Of a DNA stretch of 64,000 bases, positions 56,751-64,000 are shown one piece after another (the stretch's first letter is position 1; every line of letters starts with the position of its first letter). A program made the position numbers and the translations under genes. Location: NCBI GenBank assembly GCA_001657395.1, contig LYSY01000001.1, positions 186,001-250,000 of the forward strand. The letters are read 5' to 3'. The DNA is from Rhodospirillales bacterium BBD 1991-14. Lineage in GTDB: Bacteria > Pseudomonadota > Alphaproteobacteria > Kiloniellales > Kiloniellaceae. The notes below the pieces were generated by a model. The model had not been told where the DNA came from. It did no database searches and worked only from the letters and a program-made list of their open reading frames with translations.

Positions 56751-57443
56751 ATGACGCAAGCCAGTACGCGACCGGCGATTGACTTCATCTTTATGTTCAC
56801 CCGCGCCGATCAGACGGTTGAGGACTGCCTCGACGTCTTCGACATCGTTGCGGGGGCCGGCGTGAAACACATGGGCTTCAAGGACGTCGGCGTGAACTTC
56901 GAAACGCTGGTGGAGTTGAACCGGCGCATCAAGGCAGCCGGGGCCACCAGCTATCTGGAGGTTGTATCGACGACCCCGGAGGCCTGTCTGGACTCGGCCC
57001 GCGCGGCACGCCAGATCGGCGTCGACTGGGTCATGGGCGGCACCGACGCTGCAGGCATTCTGGAGATCCTCGACGGCAGCGGGATCGGCTATCTGCCGTT
57101 CCCCGGCCGCCCGGTGGGCCACCCGACCGAACTCGGCGGGACGGCGACGGACGTGGAGGCGGACTGCCGCCGCTTTGAATCGCTCGGCTGTGCCGGGGTT
57201 GATCTGCTGGCGTACCGGGCGACGGAAGCCGACCCGCTGGAATTGGTGCAGGCGGCGCGCCGTGGCACGCAGGGCAAGCTTGTGGTGGCCGGCAGCGTCG
57301 ACTCGCCCGACCGTGTCCGCAGGCTGGCGGAGGCGGGCGCCAATGCCTTCACCATCGGCTCCGCGGCCTTTGACGGCTCTTTCTCGCCGCGCAAGGGTGC
57401 CCTGGCCTCGCAGCTTGGCGACATCCTGGAAGCGGCTGTATGA
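56751..57443 (+). CDS. Uncharacterised TIM-barrel protein, HisA/HisF-like appearance
   Basis: 230 residues with alternating beta-alpha pattern: AIDFIFMFTRADQTVEDCL, VDWVMGGTDAAGILEIL, VVAGSVDSPDRVRRLAEAGANAFTIGSAAFDG. The last segment is a phosphate-binding-like GSVD...IGSA loop found in phosphate-ligand TIM barrels. I do not recognise a specific family function. It overlaps the DeoR gene by 4 bases and is divergent from the PotD-like operon. Confidence 0.7.
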   Translation: MTQASTRPAIDFIFMFTRADQTVEDCLDVFDIVAGAGVKHMGFKDVGVNFETLVELNRRIKAAGATSYLEVVSTTPEACLDSARAARQIGVDWVMGGTDAAGILEILDGSGIGYLPFPGRPVGHPTELGGTATDVEADCRRFESLGCAGVDLLAYRATEADPLELVQAARRGTQGKLVVAGSVDSPDRVRRLAEAGANAFTIGSAAFDGSFSPRKGALASQLGDILEAAV

Positions 57444-58348
57444 GCGGCTCCGCCAAGACCGCTCCCGCCAAACCGGTGCCCCAAAAGACCGCGCCCCAGA
57501 AGGCCGCGCCCCAAAAGACGGTGCCGGCCAAGCTGGCCTCGCGGCAGAGTGCAAAGCCGGGCGCCAAGGCAAGCGTTCGGAACAGCGACCGCCTGGACCG
57601 CGATGAGCGCCACCGGCGCATCATCGGCGAACTGCAGTCGAACCCCACGGTGCGCATCTCCCATCTGGCCGAGGCTTTCGGGGTTTCCACCGAGACCGTT
57701 CGGCGCGACATCGACTCGCTGTCCTCGCGCGGGCTGGTGGAGCGTACCTACGGCGGCGCGGCGGCGCCGATGGGGCGGGAGCCCAGCGTGCGCGAGCGCA
57801 ACACCGCCATGGTCGCGGAGCGCCAGCGCATCGCTGCGGTCGCAATCCAGGCGATCGCGCCGGGCGACGTGGTCATGATCGATTCCGGCGCGACCACCCA
57901 TCACTTGGCCCAGCGCATCGCGGCGGAGGGTATCGAGGTGACCGTCATTACCAACGGCCTGGAGATCGCCGAGGAACTGGGCGTCTCGCCCAACGCCCGC
58001 GTGATCCTCTGTCCCGGCGCTTACTCTGCCCACGAGAAGGGGGTCTACGGTCAGGATACCTGCGACTTTCTCGGTCGCTTTCACGCCAACGTCGCCTTCA
58101 CCTCTGCCGGCGGGATCACCGAGAACGGCGTTACCGACGTGGACTCCAACGCCTGCTGGGTGAAGCGGGCGATGTTCAAGCGGGCCGAACGGCGCATCTT
58201 CATGATGGACAACGCCAAATTCAACGTGCGCCTGCTGGAGATCGTCATGCCGTTGACCGACCTGACCGATCTCGTGGTGGACCGGCCGCTGCCGGAAAAG
58301 CTGGCCGAAGCCGCCAGGAACGCCGGCATCATCACGGTGGTGGCCTGA
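57440..58348 (+). CDS. DeoR/GlpR-family regulator with a Lys/Pro-rich N-terminal extension
   Basis: 302 residues, about 50 more than usual. Residues 1-50 are low complexity (repeats of APQKT/APQKA), rich in Lys, Pro and Ala. Then a DeoR helix-turn-helix (ISHLAEAFGVSTETVRRDIDSL, ERTYGGA) and a sugar-phosphate-isomerase-like effector domain (VVMIDSGATTHHLAQ). A later start near DRLDRDERHRR has no clear RBS, so the extension may be real. It probably regulates the TIM-barrel gene and the divergent importer operon. Confidence 0.87.
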   Translation: MSGSAKTAPAKPVPQKTAPQKAAPQKTVPAKLASRQSAKPGAKASVRNSDRLDRDERHRRIIGELQSNPTVRISHLAEAFGVSTETVRRDIDSLSSRGLVERTYGGAAAPMGREPSVRERNTAMVAERQRIAAVAIQAIAPGDVVMIDSGATTHHLAQRIAAEGIEVTVITNGLEIAEELGVSPNARVILCPGAYSAHEKGVYGQDTCDFLGRFHANVAFTSAGGITENGVTDVDSNACWVKRAMFKRAERRIFMMDNAKFNVRLLEIVMPLTDLTDLVVDRPLPEKLAEAARNAGIITVVA

Positions 58349-58560
58349 CACCAACAGAGCTTGAACAGCCCTTACGGTTGACCCTCTCCGCATTCCGCTC
58401 CGCGCCGGGAGGTGTGGCCGCGTGTCAGGAATGACGGGCGCTCCCGCCATGCCTCGTTTCAGAAAAGAAACCAAAGATTGAATAGATGTAGTGGTTGATG
58501 CGATAAAAACGCGATCACCGCACAGCCTCGTTGAATCTCGATATCGAGGAGAAAGAGACG

Positions 58561-58905
58561 ATGAAGAACGTTCTTTCTGCGGTTGCAATGATCGCGTTCG
58601 CTTCCGCGGTGACATCTGCCGTCAGCCAATCGATGGCTGACGAGCCTCGTCGCAGTTCCACAGAAACCCTGCAACTTGAGGAACTGCGGGATACACCCCT
58701 TCAGCCCCCTGCGAGCCGGGCAGGGGACATCAAGGCTCCGGGTGTGTCCGAAGAACTGGCGATTACCGAGAGCTGCAGTTCGATCAACGTCGGCTGCGAC
58801 GGGATGGACTGCGTCATCAATAACAACGGCACGCTCTGCGAAGGCAAGGTCGAGGTCTTGACTGAAGGGGCGCCGTCCAGTCTCTCCTGCAGCGCCGTTT
58901 GCTGA
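58561..58905 (+). CDS. Small secreted protein with six C-terminal cysteines, unknown function
   Basis: 114 residues from ATG 58561, preceded by GAGGAGAAAGAG. Signal peptide with cleavage near SMA-DE. A mid-region rich in Ser, Glu and Pro leads to a C-terminal segment of 43 residues with six cysteines (SC, GC, DC, LC, SC and the final C). Pattern suggests disulfide bonds in the periplasm. I recognise no family; it stands alone, with a hairpin about 40 bases downstream. Confidence 0.65.
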   Translation: MKNVLSAVAMIAFASAVTSAVSQSMADEPRRSSTETLQLEELRDTPLQPPASRAGDIKAPGVSEELAITESCSSINVGCDGMDCVINNNGTLCEGKVEVLTEGAPSSLSCSAVC

Positions 58906-58944
58906 CGGCCTTTCTCCGCCAGCGCCTTCGCGGGCCGGCCCAAG

Positions 58945-58966
58945 CGGGGCTCCCCTGGGAGCCCCG
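58945..58966 (+). terminator. Hairpin downstream of the six-cysteine protein gene
   Basis: Stem CGGGGCTCC with GGAGCCCCG and loop CCTG. No U-run follows, so termination is only possible, not clear. The region 58906-59245 shows no convincing gene; it holds this hairpin and the palindrome at 59186. Confidence 0.45.
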
Positions 58967-59185
58967 GTCCTTCCGCCTCGAACCATTCGACCATCTTGTC
59001 CCACGCTGAGAGCCCGGCTGCGCCGTAGCGGCCGAATGGCCGAGGCCGCCGCCGCCCCTGCTCATGCAGGGCCTCCCTCTCTTTCGTCGGGCGCGCACGG
59101 CCACGCAGGGTAGAGCCGAGACCTCTGGTGCAACGCCAGGGGTGCATACATCTGTAACTGTCATTAAAATTTCATAAAACTGTGG

Positions 59186-59205
59186 TCTGCAATTTAAATT
59201 GCAGA
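59186..59205. promoter_or_regulatory. 20-bp perfect palindrome upstream of the RpiR-family gene
   Basis: TCTGCAATTTAAATTGCAGA is its own reverse complement over 20 bases. It lies 40 bases before the GTG of the RpiR-family regulator, inside an AT-rich stretch (about 59155-59215). Most likely an operator for this regulator. Confidence 0.7.
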
Positions 59206-59245
59206 AATAGTGCTGGTCTAACCGAGATCGCAGGAGAGGGATCGG

Positions 59246-60100
59246 GTGTCCGCAGAACTTCAGAAGCTCATCGCTGCCCATGCCAGCCGGCTGACCACCG
59301 CCGACAGCCGGTTGCTGGATGTCCTGCTGCAGGATCCGCTGCGCGCGGCCATGGACACCGGCAAGGACATCTCGGACCGGGCCAATGTGCATCCGGCCGC
59401 GGCGGTCCGCCTGGCGAAGCGGTTGGGGTTTCCGGGTTACCCGGAGTTCCGCGCCTTTCTGCGCGAGAACCTGACGGCCGGTGAGGACGATTTCCGCAGT
59501 CCGGCCGCGCGGGTCATGGCCCGTTTGGCCCGCAGCGAGGAGAGCTCCAGCCTTTCTGCCGTCATCGAAAGCGAGATGGCGGCCCTGGCCGGGCTGCGCG
59601 AGGCCGTTGCCGATGGCGAGATCGCCGCCGCGGCAAGGGAAATTGCAAAGGCGCGACAACTCTACGTCTACGGCCGCGGCCATGCCGCATCGCTGTCGTC
59701 CCTGGTCAGCCGCCGGCTCCGGCGCTCCGGCTACCCCGTCACCGACATCGGGTCGCACATCACCGGTCCGGCCGAACTTCTGATCAACCTGGGCCCCGAG
59801 GACCTGCTGCTTCTCTTCGCCTTTCGCGAACCCACGGCGCGGCTGCAGGAACTGCTGACCACCGCGCGGGGCGTCGGTGCCCGGGTGCTGGCCATCACCG
59901 ATGTGGGCGGCGGGCGGCTCGACCCCAAACCCGATCTTCATATTTCCGCACCGCGCGGCGCTGCCGGCGAGTCCCAGTCGCTGGTTGTGCCCATGACCAT
60001 CACCAACGCGATCATCCTGGAATTGGCGGCCACCGATGACGGCCGCTCGCTGGCCGCCCTGGCGCGCTACGACGACCTGAAGAAACGGTTCGCACGATAA
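59246..60100 (+). CDS. MurR/RpiR-family regulator with SIS domain
   Basis: 284 residues from GTG 59246, preceded by AGGAGAG. N-terminal helix-turn-helix (DISDRANVHPAAAVRLAKRLG) and a SIS sugar-phosphate-binding domain (LYVYGRGHAASLSSLVSRRL). Precedes a family 5 importer by 47 bases, so it likely controls that locus and itself. Confidence 0.9.
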   Translation: MSAELQKLIAAHASRLTTADSRLLDVLLQDPLRAAMDTGKDISDRANVHPAAAVRLAKRLGFPGYPEFRAFLRENLTAGEDDFRSPAARVMARLARSEESSSLSAVIESEMAALAGLREAVADGEIAAAAREIAKARQLYVYGRGHAASLSSLVSRRLRRSGYPVTDIGSHITGPAELLINLGPEDLLLLFAFREPTARLQELLTTARGVGARVLAITDVGGGRLDPKPDLHISAPRGAAGESQSLVVPMTITNAIILELAATDDGRSLAALARYDDLKKRFAR

Positions 60101-60147
60101 CGCCGGCGGCGTCGCTTCACCCGGAGAGAGGAACAGGAGCTTCAGAC

Positions 60148-61752
60148 ATGTCCCCCATCTCGAAGAGTCTCACCTTTGGTCTTTTGGCGGCCTTGGCGTC
60201 CACCACCGCCGTGGTCCCCGCGCAGGCCCAGTCCACGGCCCCGGAAATCGCCGTGGCCGTGAACAAGCTGGCGCGCAATCTCGATCCCGGCCGTCAGACC
60301 GGCAACGTTGACGTGCGGGTCTACTTTTCGATCTACGATACGCTCATCAAGCGCGACTTCCGCAACGCCCCGGAGGTCGGAGTGAAGCTTGAGCCCGGAT
60401 TGGCCACAAGCTGGGCGCGCCCGGACGCGCGCACCCTGGAGGTGACGCTGCGCGAGGGGGTCGTCTGCCATGACGGCTCGCCCTTCAATGCCGACGACGT
60501 GGTCTTCACCTTCAGTGAAGAACGCCTTTGGGGCGGGCAGTCGTTCTATCCGCGCGGCCGCAACTACTTCAGTCATCTGGAAAGCGTCGAGAAGGTCGAT
60601 GACAGGACGGTGCGCTTCGTCACCAAGGCACCCGACCTCATCCTGGAGGAGCGCCTGACCAGCTACACCTCCTTCATCGTCTGCGACGAGCCCTGGATGG
60701 CTTTTCAGAAGGACGGCGTTCCCTTCGCGGAGTGGATGGAAGCCGCCTTTGACGAAATGAAGTGGGCGCCCGTCGGCACCGGTCCCTTCAAGGCCACCGG
60801 CTACCGCAAGAACGACTTCATCCGCCTAGAAGCACACGAGGGCTACTGGGGCGGCAGGCCGGCGGTCAGCGCCATCGAGTTCAAGGAGGTTCCCGAGGTC
60901 TCGGCGCGCATCGCCGGCGTCGTCAGCGGCGAATACAAGATGGCCGTCGACATTCCGCCCGATCAGATGGAGGTCGTCGCCGGCTACGACAACGTGAAGT
61001 CAACGAGCGTCTCGCTGGACAACACCCATGTGCTGGTCTTCAACCAGACGGACCCCGTTCTTGCGGACAAGAACCTGCGTCAGGCGATGAGCTACGCGAT
61101 CGACCGCGACGCCCTGCGCAAGGCGCTGTGGAACGATGATAACTACACGCCCAACGGTCATCAGCTCGCCTCCTTCGGTGCCATGTACAATGCTGAGCGT
61201 GCCGGCTACACCTACGATCCGGACAAGGCGCGCGAACTGGTCAAGGCCAGCGGCTACGACGGCTCCACCATCTCCTTCCGCCTCATCGACGGTTACTATC
61301 TGAACGGCCGCGATGCAGCCCAGATCATTCAGGAGATGTGGCGCCAAGTGGGCATCAACGCGGAGCTCAACTTCGTCGAGAGCTTCAAGCAGGTGCGGTC
61401 CGAAGGTGCGCAGGTCTATGCCTGGTCCAACACCTACCGCCTGCCGGATCCGACCGGAGCGATCAACGTGAACTGGGGGCCGAACGCCGGCATTCAGAAG
61501 AAGTACGGCTTCTTCACGCCGCCATCCGAGTTCAACGACATTGCCTCGTCCCTCGTCAGCATCGAGGATCAGGGCGAGCGCAAGGCGAAGTTTCAGCGCA
61601 TGCTCGACATCTTCGAGGACGAGATGCCCATGACCATGCTCTATAATCCGCTGGTCACTTTCATCATGGCCAACGACGTGGAGTGGACGCCTTACAGCCT
61701 CTACTTTATGGACTTCGGCCCGGATAACTTCAAGCTGAGCCTCGGCCAATAG
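60148..61752 (+). CDS. Family 5 extracellular solute-binding protein, peptide/nickel/opine type
   Basis: 534 residues with a signal peptide (cleavage near AQA-QS). Family 5 features: VYFSIYDTLIKRDF, LEVTLREGVVCHDGSPFNADDVVFTF, GTGPFKATGYRKNDFI, and YDPDKARELVKASGYDG. Ligand unknown. It is followed by a hairpin and two ATPases, without permeases between. Confidence 0.92.
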   Translation: MSPISKSLTFGLLAALASTTAVVPAQAQSTAPEIAVAVNKLARNLDPGRQTGNVDVRVYFSIYDTLIKRDFRNAPEVGVKLEPGLATSWARPDARTLEVTLREGVVCHDGSPFNADDVVFTFSEERLWGGQSFYPRGRNYFSHLESVEKVDDRTVRFVTKAPDLILEERLTSYTSFIVCDEPWMAFQKDGVPFAEWMEAAFDEMKWAPVGTGPFKATGYRKNDFIRLEAHEGYWGGRPAVSAIEFKEVPEVSARIAGVVSGEYKMAVDIPPDQMEVVAGYDNVKSTSVSLDNTHVLVFNQTDPVLADKNLRQAMSYAIDRDALRKALWNDDNYTPNGHQLASFGAMYNAERAGYTYDPDKARELVKASGYDGSTISFRLIDGYYLNGRDAAQIIQEMWRQVGINAELNFVESFKQVRSEGAQVYAWSNTYRLPDPTGAINVNWGPNAGIQKKYGFFTPPSEFNDIASSLVSIEDQGERKAKFQRMLDIFEDEMPMTMLYNPLVTFIMANDVEWTPYSLYFMDFGPDNFKLSLGQ

Positions 61753-61772
61753 GCCAGGCTGGCGGGGACGGT

Positions 61773-61796
61773 GATGCGGCGCCAAGGCGCCGCATC
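61773..61796 (+). terminator. Hairpin after the family 5 binding-protein gene
   Basis: GATGCGGCGCC (61773-61783) pairs with GGCGCCGCATC (61786-61796); the real loop is at least CAAG. No U-tract follows. Same position as hairpins behind the other binding-protein genes in this window. Confidence 0.65.
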
Positions 61797-61837
61797 GCCT
61801 CCGCCGCAGTTTCGTCAGGGTTTCCGGTAGCGTCTCG

Positions 61838-62689
61838 ATGTTGTTGTCGGTGAACGATCTCGCGGTCAGTTTCGACGGCGCTTTGCGCGCCGGCAGGGCT
61901 GTGGACGGGGTTTCCTTCACCATCGAGAAGGGGCGCACGTTGGGCCTCGTCGGGTCCAGCGGCAGCGGCAAGTCGGTGACCTGTCACGCCATTCTCGATC
62001 TCTTGCCGCCGACCGCCGAGCGCCTTTCCGGCAGCGCGGTCTTCGATGGTCAGAACCTCTTCGCGCTCGACGAAGGCGCGATGGCGGCCTGCCGCGGCCG
62101 GCGGATCGCGATGATCTTTCAGGACCCGGTGCGCTCCCTCAATCCGGTCATGACCATCGGCGCCCAGTTGGGCGAAACCCTGCGGCTGCACCGCGGGCTC
62201 TCAGGTGCTGCTCTTACAGGGGAGATAAAGGCACTGCTGCGGCTTGTCGGCATTCCGGATCCGGCTTTGCGGTCCAGGGCCTACCCCCATCAGCTCTCCG
62301 GCGGGATGTGCCAGCGGGTGATGATCGCCATGGCGACGGCGGCGCGTCCCGACCTGCTGATCGCCGACGAACCCACCACCGCCCTGGATCTCACCACCCA
62401 GGCGCAGATCCTGGCGCTGCTGCGCGACCTTCAGGACCGCTTCGGCACCGCGATCCTGCTGGTGTCGCACGATATGAGCGTCGTCGCCGAGCTGGCCCAC
62501 ACAGTGGCGGTCATGTCGCAGGGTCGGATCGTGGAAGAGGGCGTCATGGCCGGCGTCCTGCGCAACCCCCGGCACCCCGTAACCCAGGAGATCGTTGCCG
62601 ACGCCATGCGCCTGCCGATCCCCGAGGCACTCACGGCGCCGGATCTCGCCACAACAGCTCCCCGGCATCGCGGTCAGGGTTCGCCATGA
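61838..62689 (+). CDS. Peptide-type ABC ATPase, DppD-like
   Basis: 283 residues. Walker [14 protein letters not shown], signature [15 protein letters not shown], Walker [13 protein letters not shown], switch histidine in LVSHDMSVV. The C-terminal iron-sulfur-type cysteine segment of DppD is absent, which makes it shorter than usual. ATGA overlap with the next gene. Confidence 0.92.
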   Translation: MLLSVNDLAVSFDGALRAGRAVDGVSFTIEKGRTLGLVGSSGSGKSVTCHAILDLLPPTAERLSGSAVFDGQNLFALDEGAMAACRGRRIAMIFQDPVRSLNPVMTIGAQLGETLRLHRGLSGAALTGEIKALLRLVGIPDPALRSRAYPHQLSGGMCQRVMIAMATAARPDLLIADEPTTALDLTTQAQILALLRDLQDRFGTAILLVSHDMSVVAELAHTVAVMSQGRIVEEGVMAGVLRNPRHPVTQEIVADAMRLPIPEALTAPDLATTAPRHRGQGSP

Positions 62690-63768
62690 CGCGGCCGCTG
62701 GTCACGCTGACCGACGCGCGGCGCAGCTTCGCCGGGCCGGCCCAAGGGTTCCTGGGACGGGAGAGGCCAAGGGTGCAGGCCGTGGCCGGTGTGTCGCTCG
62801 CGATCGAGCCGGGCGAGGCGCTCGGTCTTGTCGGAGAAAGCGGCTGTGGCAAGTCCACGCTCGGGCGGCTGGTACAGGGGCTGGAACGGCCGGACGGCGG
62901 TACCGTTCTGGTGGACGGCGCGCCGCCGACCGCCGACCGCAGGACCCATGCCCGGCGGGTGCAGACCATCTATCAGAATCCGCTGGACGTCCTGGATCCG
63001 CGCCTGAGGGTCGCGGAGGCCGTGGCCGAGCCCCTTGAGATCCACCAACTGGGAACCCGCGAGGCCAGGGTGGAACTGGTGATGCAGCTTCTGCGGGATG
63101 TCGAACTGCCGGAAGACCTTGCTCTGCGCTACCCGCACGAGCTTTCCGGGGGGCAAGCCCAACGCGTCGTGATCGCGCGCGCCCTTGCGCTGGAGCCGCG
63201 GGTCATCGTCTGCGACGAGCCGGTGGCCTCCCTCGATGCCCCCATCCAGCGCCAGATCCTGCGCCTGCTCGACCGTTTGCGCCGGAACCTGGGTCTTTCC
63301 TATCTCTTCATCTCGCACGATCTGGGTGCGGTCTGGGAGCTTTGCCAGCGCGTGGCCATCATGTACCTCGGACGCATCGTCGAGGAGGGGCCAAAGGAGG
63401 AGATCTTCCTGAGGCCGCGGCACCCCTACACCCAGGCGCTGCTGACGGCCATCCCGCGCCCCGATGCCCCGGATGCGCCGCGTGCGCCGCTGCTCGAGGG
63501 AGAGCCGCCAAGCCCGGTGAACGCGCCGCCGGGCTGTGCTTTCCATCCGCGCTGTGCCTATGCGCAGGAGGTCTGCCGGACGGCTGCACCGGCCCTCATG
63601 CACACCCAGCCGCTCCACCGCACGGCCTGCCACCTTGTGGCCTCCCAGCCCATGGCCGACCAACACATGGCCGACCAACACATGGCCGACCAACACATGG
63701 CCGAAAAGCAAGCAAACGAAGAACAAGCAGACAGAGCAGAAGAAGAGGATCAAGCCGGTGCCATCTGA
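62686..63768 (+). CDS. Peptide-type ABC ATPase, DppF-like, with repeat-bearing C-terminus
   Basis: 360 residues from ATG 62686. Walker A GESGCGKSTLGR, signature LSGGQAQRVVIARAL, Walker B VIVCDEPVASLDAP, and the C-terminal oligopeptide domain PPGCAFHPRCAYAQEVC. The last 40 or so residues are unusual: three repeats of MADQH followed by an acidic, glutamine-rich tail. Overlaps the phosphatase-superfamily gene by 11 bases. Confidence 0.92.
   Translation: MTRPLVTLTDARRSFAGPAQGFLGRERPRVQAVAGVSLAIEPGEALGLVGESGCGKSTLGRLVQGLERPDGGTVLVDGAPPTADRRTHARRVQTIYQNPLDVLDPRLRVAEAVAEPLEIHQLGTREARVELVMQLLRDVELPEDLALRYPHELSGGQAQRVVIARALALEPRVIVCDEPVASLDAPIQRQILRLLDRLRRNLGLSYLFISHDLGAVWELCQRVAIMYLGRIVEEGPKEEIFLRPRHPYTQALLTAIPRPDAPDAPRAPLLEGEPPSPVNAPPGCAFHPRCAYAQEVCRTAAPALMHTQPLHRTACHLVASQPMADQHMADQHMADQHMAEKQANEEQADRAEEEDQAGAI
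63651..63695 (+). repeat. 15-bp tandem repeat in the DppF-like C-terminus
   Basis: Three copies of CATGGCCGACCAACA (63651-63665, 63666-63680, 63681-63695) plus a diverged fourth, coding repeated MADQH. Same length, copy number and M-A-D core as the repeat at 8358. Confidence 0.9.
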
Positions 63769-64000
63769 CCCCCAAGTCCTTCTCGTCGTCCTGGACGGCC
63801 TGAGACGTGACTTCGTTACGGCGGCCTACACGCCGAACCTCTGCGCGTTCCTGCGCGAGAACGTCGACTACAGGGAATCACGCGCGGTCTTTCCCTCCAT
63901 GACGCGGGTCAACGCCGCCGCCATCGGCTCCGGATGCGTGCCGGGAATGACCGGCGTGATCGCCAACCAGTTCTACGATCCCAAGGTCTTCGCCGATGCG
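63758..64000 (+). CDS. Alkaline-phosphatase-superfamily phosphodiesterase/hydrolase, N-terminal part
   Basis: First 81 residues, running off the right edge. GTG 63758 overlaps the DppF-like gene and has AGAAGAGG upstream. It reads VLLVVLDGLRRDF (metal-binding Asp) and then FPSMTRVNAAAIGSG, where Thr is the likely nucleophile as in nucleotide pyrophosphatase/phosphodiesterases. In this operon it may act on a phosphorus-containing substrate brought in by the importer. Start outside the usual upstream-gene frame, so confidence in the exact start is moderate. Confidence 0.8.
   Translation, partial: MPSDPQVLLVVLDGLRRDFVTAAYTPNLCAFLRENVDYRESRAVFPSMTRVNAAAIGSGCVPGMTGVIANQFYDPKVFADA

Noticed and set aside
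58701-59147. Possible minus-strand small gene (148 codons) downstream of the six-cysteine gene
   Set aside because: It runs through the hairpin at 58945 and antisense to the six-cysteine gene; no RBS or domain is visible.
61773-61796. Full transcription terminator after the family 5 binding-protein gene
   Set aside because: No U-tract follows and the ATPase genes downstream have no other visible promoter, so only partial termination or mRNA protection is claimed.

Overview
The window is about 64 kb of a GC-rich bacterial chromosome. It is densely coded, mostly in long operons with 1-11 bp overlaps. Gene content suggests an alphaproteobacterium, possibly Rhodospirillales-like: a fused urea-uptake/urease operon, several ABC uptake operons, an H-NOX cluster, a homogentisate pathway and Bat-type vWA genes. 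The taxonomic call is inference; no rRNA, tRNA, phage, IS element or CRISPR array was seen.

Layout. 1-9.7 kb (+): the end of urtA, urtBCDE and ureDABCEFG, one urea import and hydrolysis operon. 9.7-11.5 kb (-): recQ. 11.7-16.1 kb (-): a four-gene nitric-oxide-type signalling operon of H-NOX, histidine kinase, REC-HDOD regulator and REC-degenerate HD-GYP regulator. 16.4-23.8 kb: a LysR regulator divergent from a seven-gene operon with a TPP enzyme, a four-subunit succinate dehydrogenase/fumarate reductase-like complex and a two-subunit class I fumarase-like hydratase. 23.8-28.7 kb: nitroreductase, LysR/LysE pair, DadA-like oxidase, D-2-hydroxyacid dehydrogenase. 28.9-36.6 kb: a branched-chain-type ABC importer, a MarR regulator with a clear operator, hmgA and a fumarylacetoacetate hydrolase. 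36.7-49.9 kb: an eight-haem cytochrome with HEAT and TPR repeats, a sulfatase, a MoxR/DUF58/vWA/BatD operon, a HAD phosphatase and an S41-family protein lacking both catalytic residues. 50.0-58.3 kb: a polyamine-type ABC importer in one operon with a 2-oxoglutarate oxygenase, a cysteine hydrolase and a PuuD-like amidotransferase, divergent from a TIM-barrel gene and a DeoR regulator. 58.6-64 kb: a small secreted six-cysteine protein, an RpiR regulator behind a perfect palindrome, a family 5 solute-binding protein, two peptide-type ABC ATPases without permeases, and the start of an alkaline-phosphatase-superfamily enzyme.

The most notable observations are: the H-NOX operon whose two outputs are an HDOD regulator and a degenerate HD-GYP regulator; a 15-bp tandem repeat read in two frames as the UreE histidine tail and the start region of UreF; the uncharacterised TPP/fumarate-reductase/fumarase operon; the polyamine-transporter/oxygenase/hydrolase operon; the pseudo-protease; and a GC-rich hairpin directly after every one of the four solute-binding-protein genes. 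Functions are read from motifs and context by eye; no database search was run.
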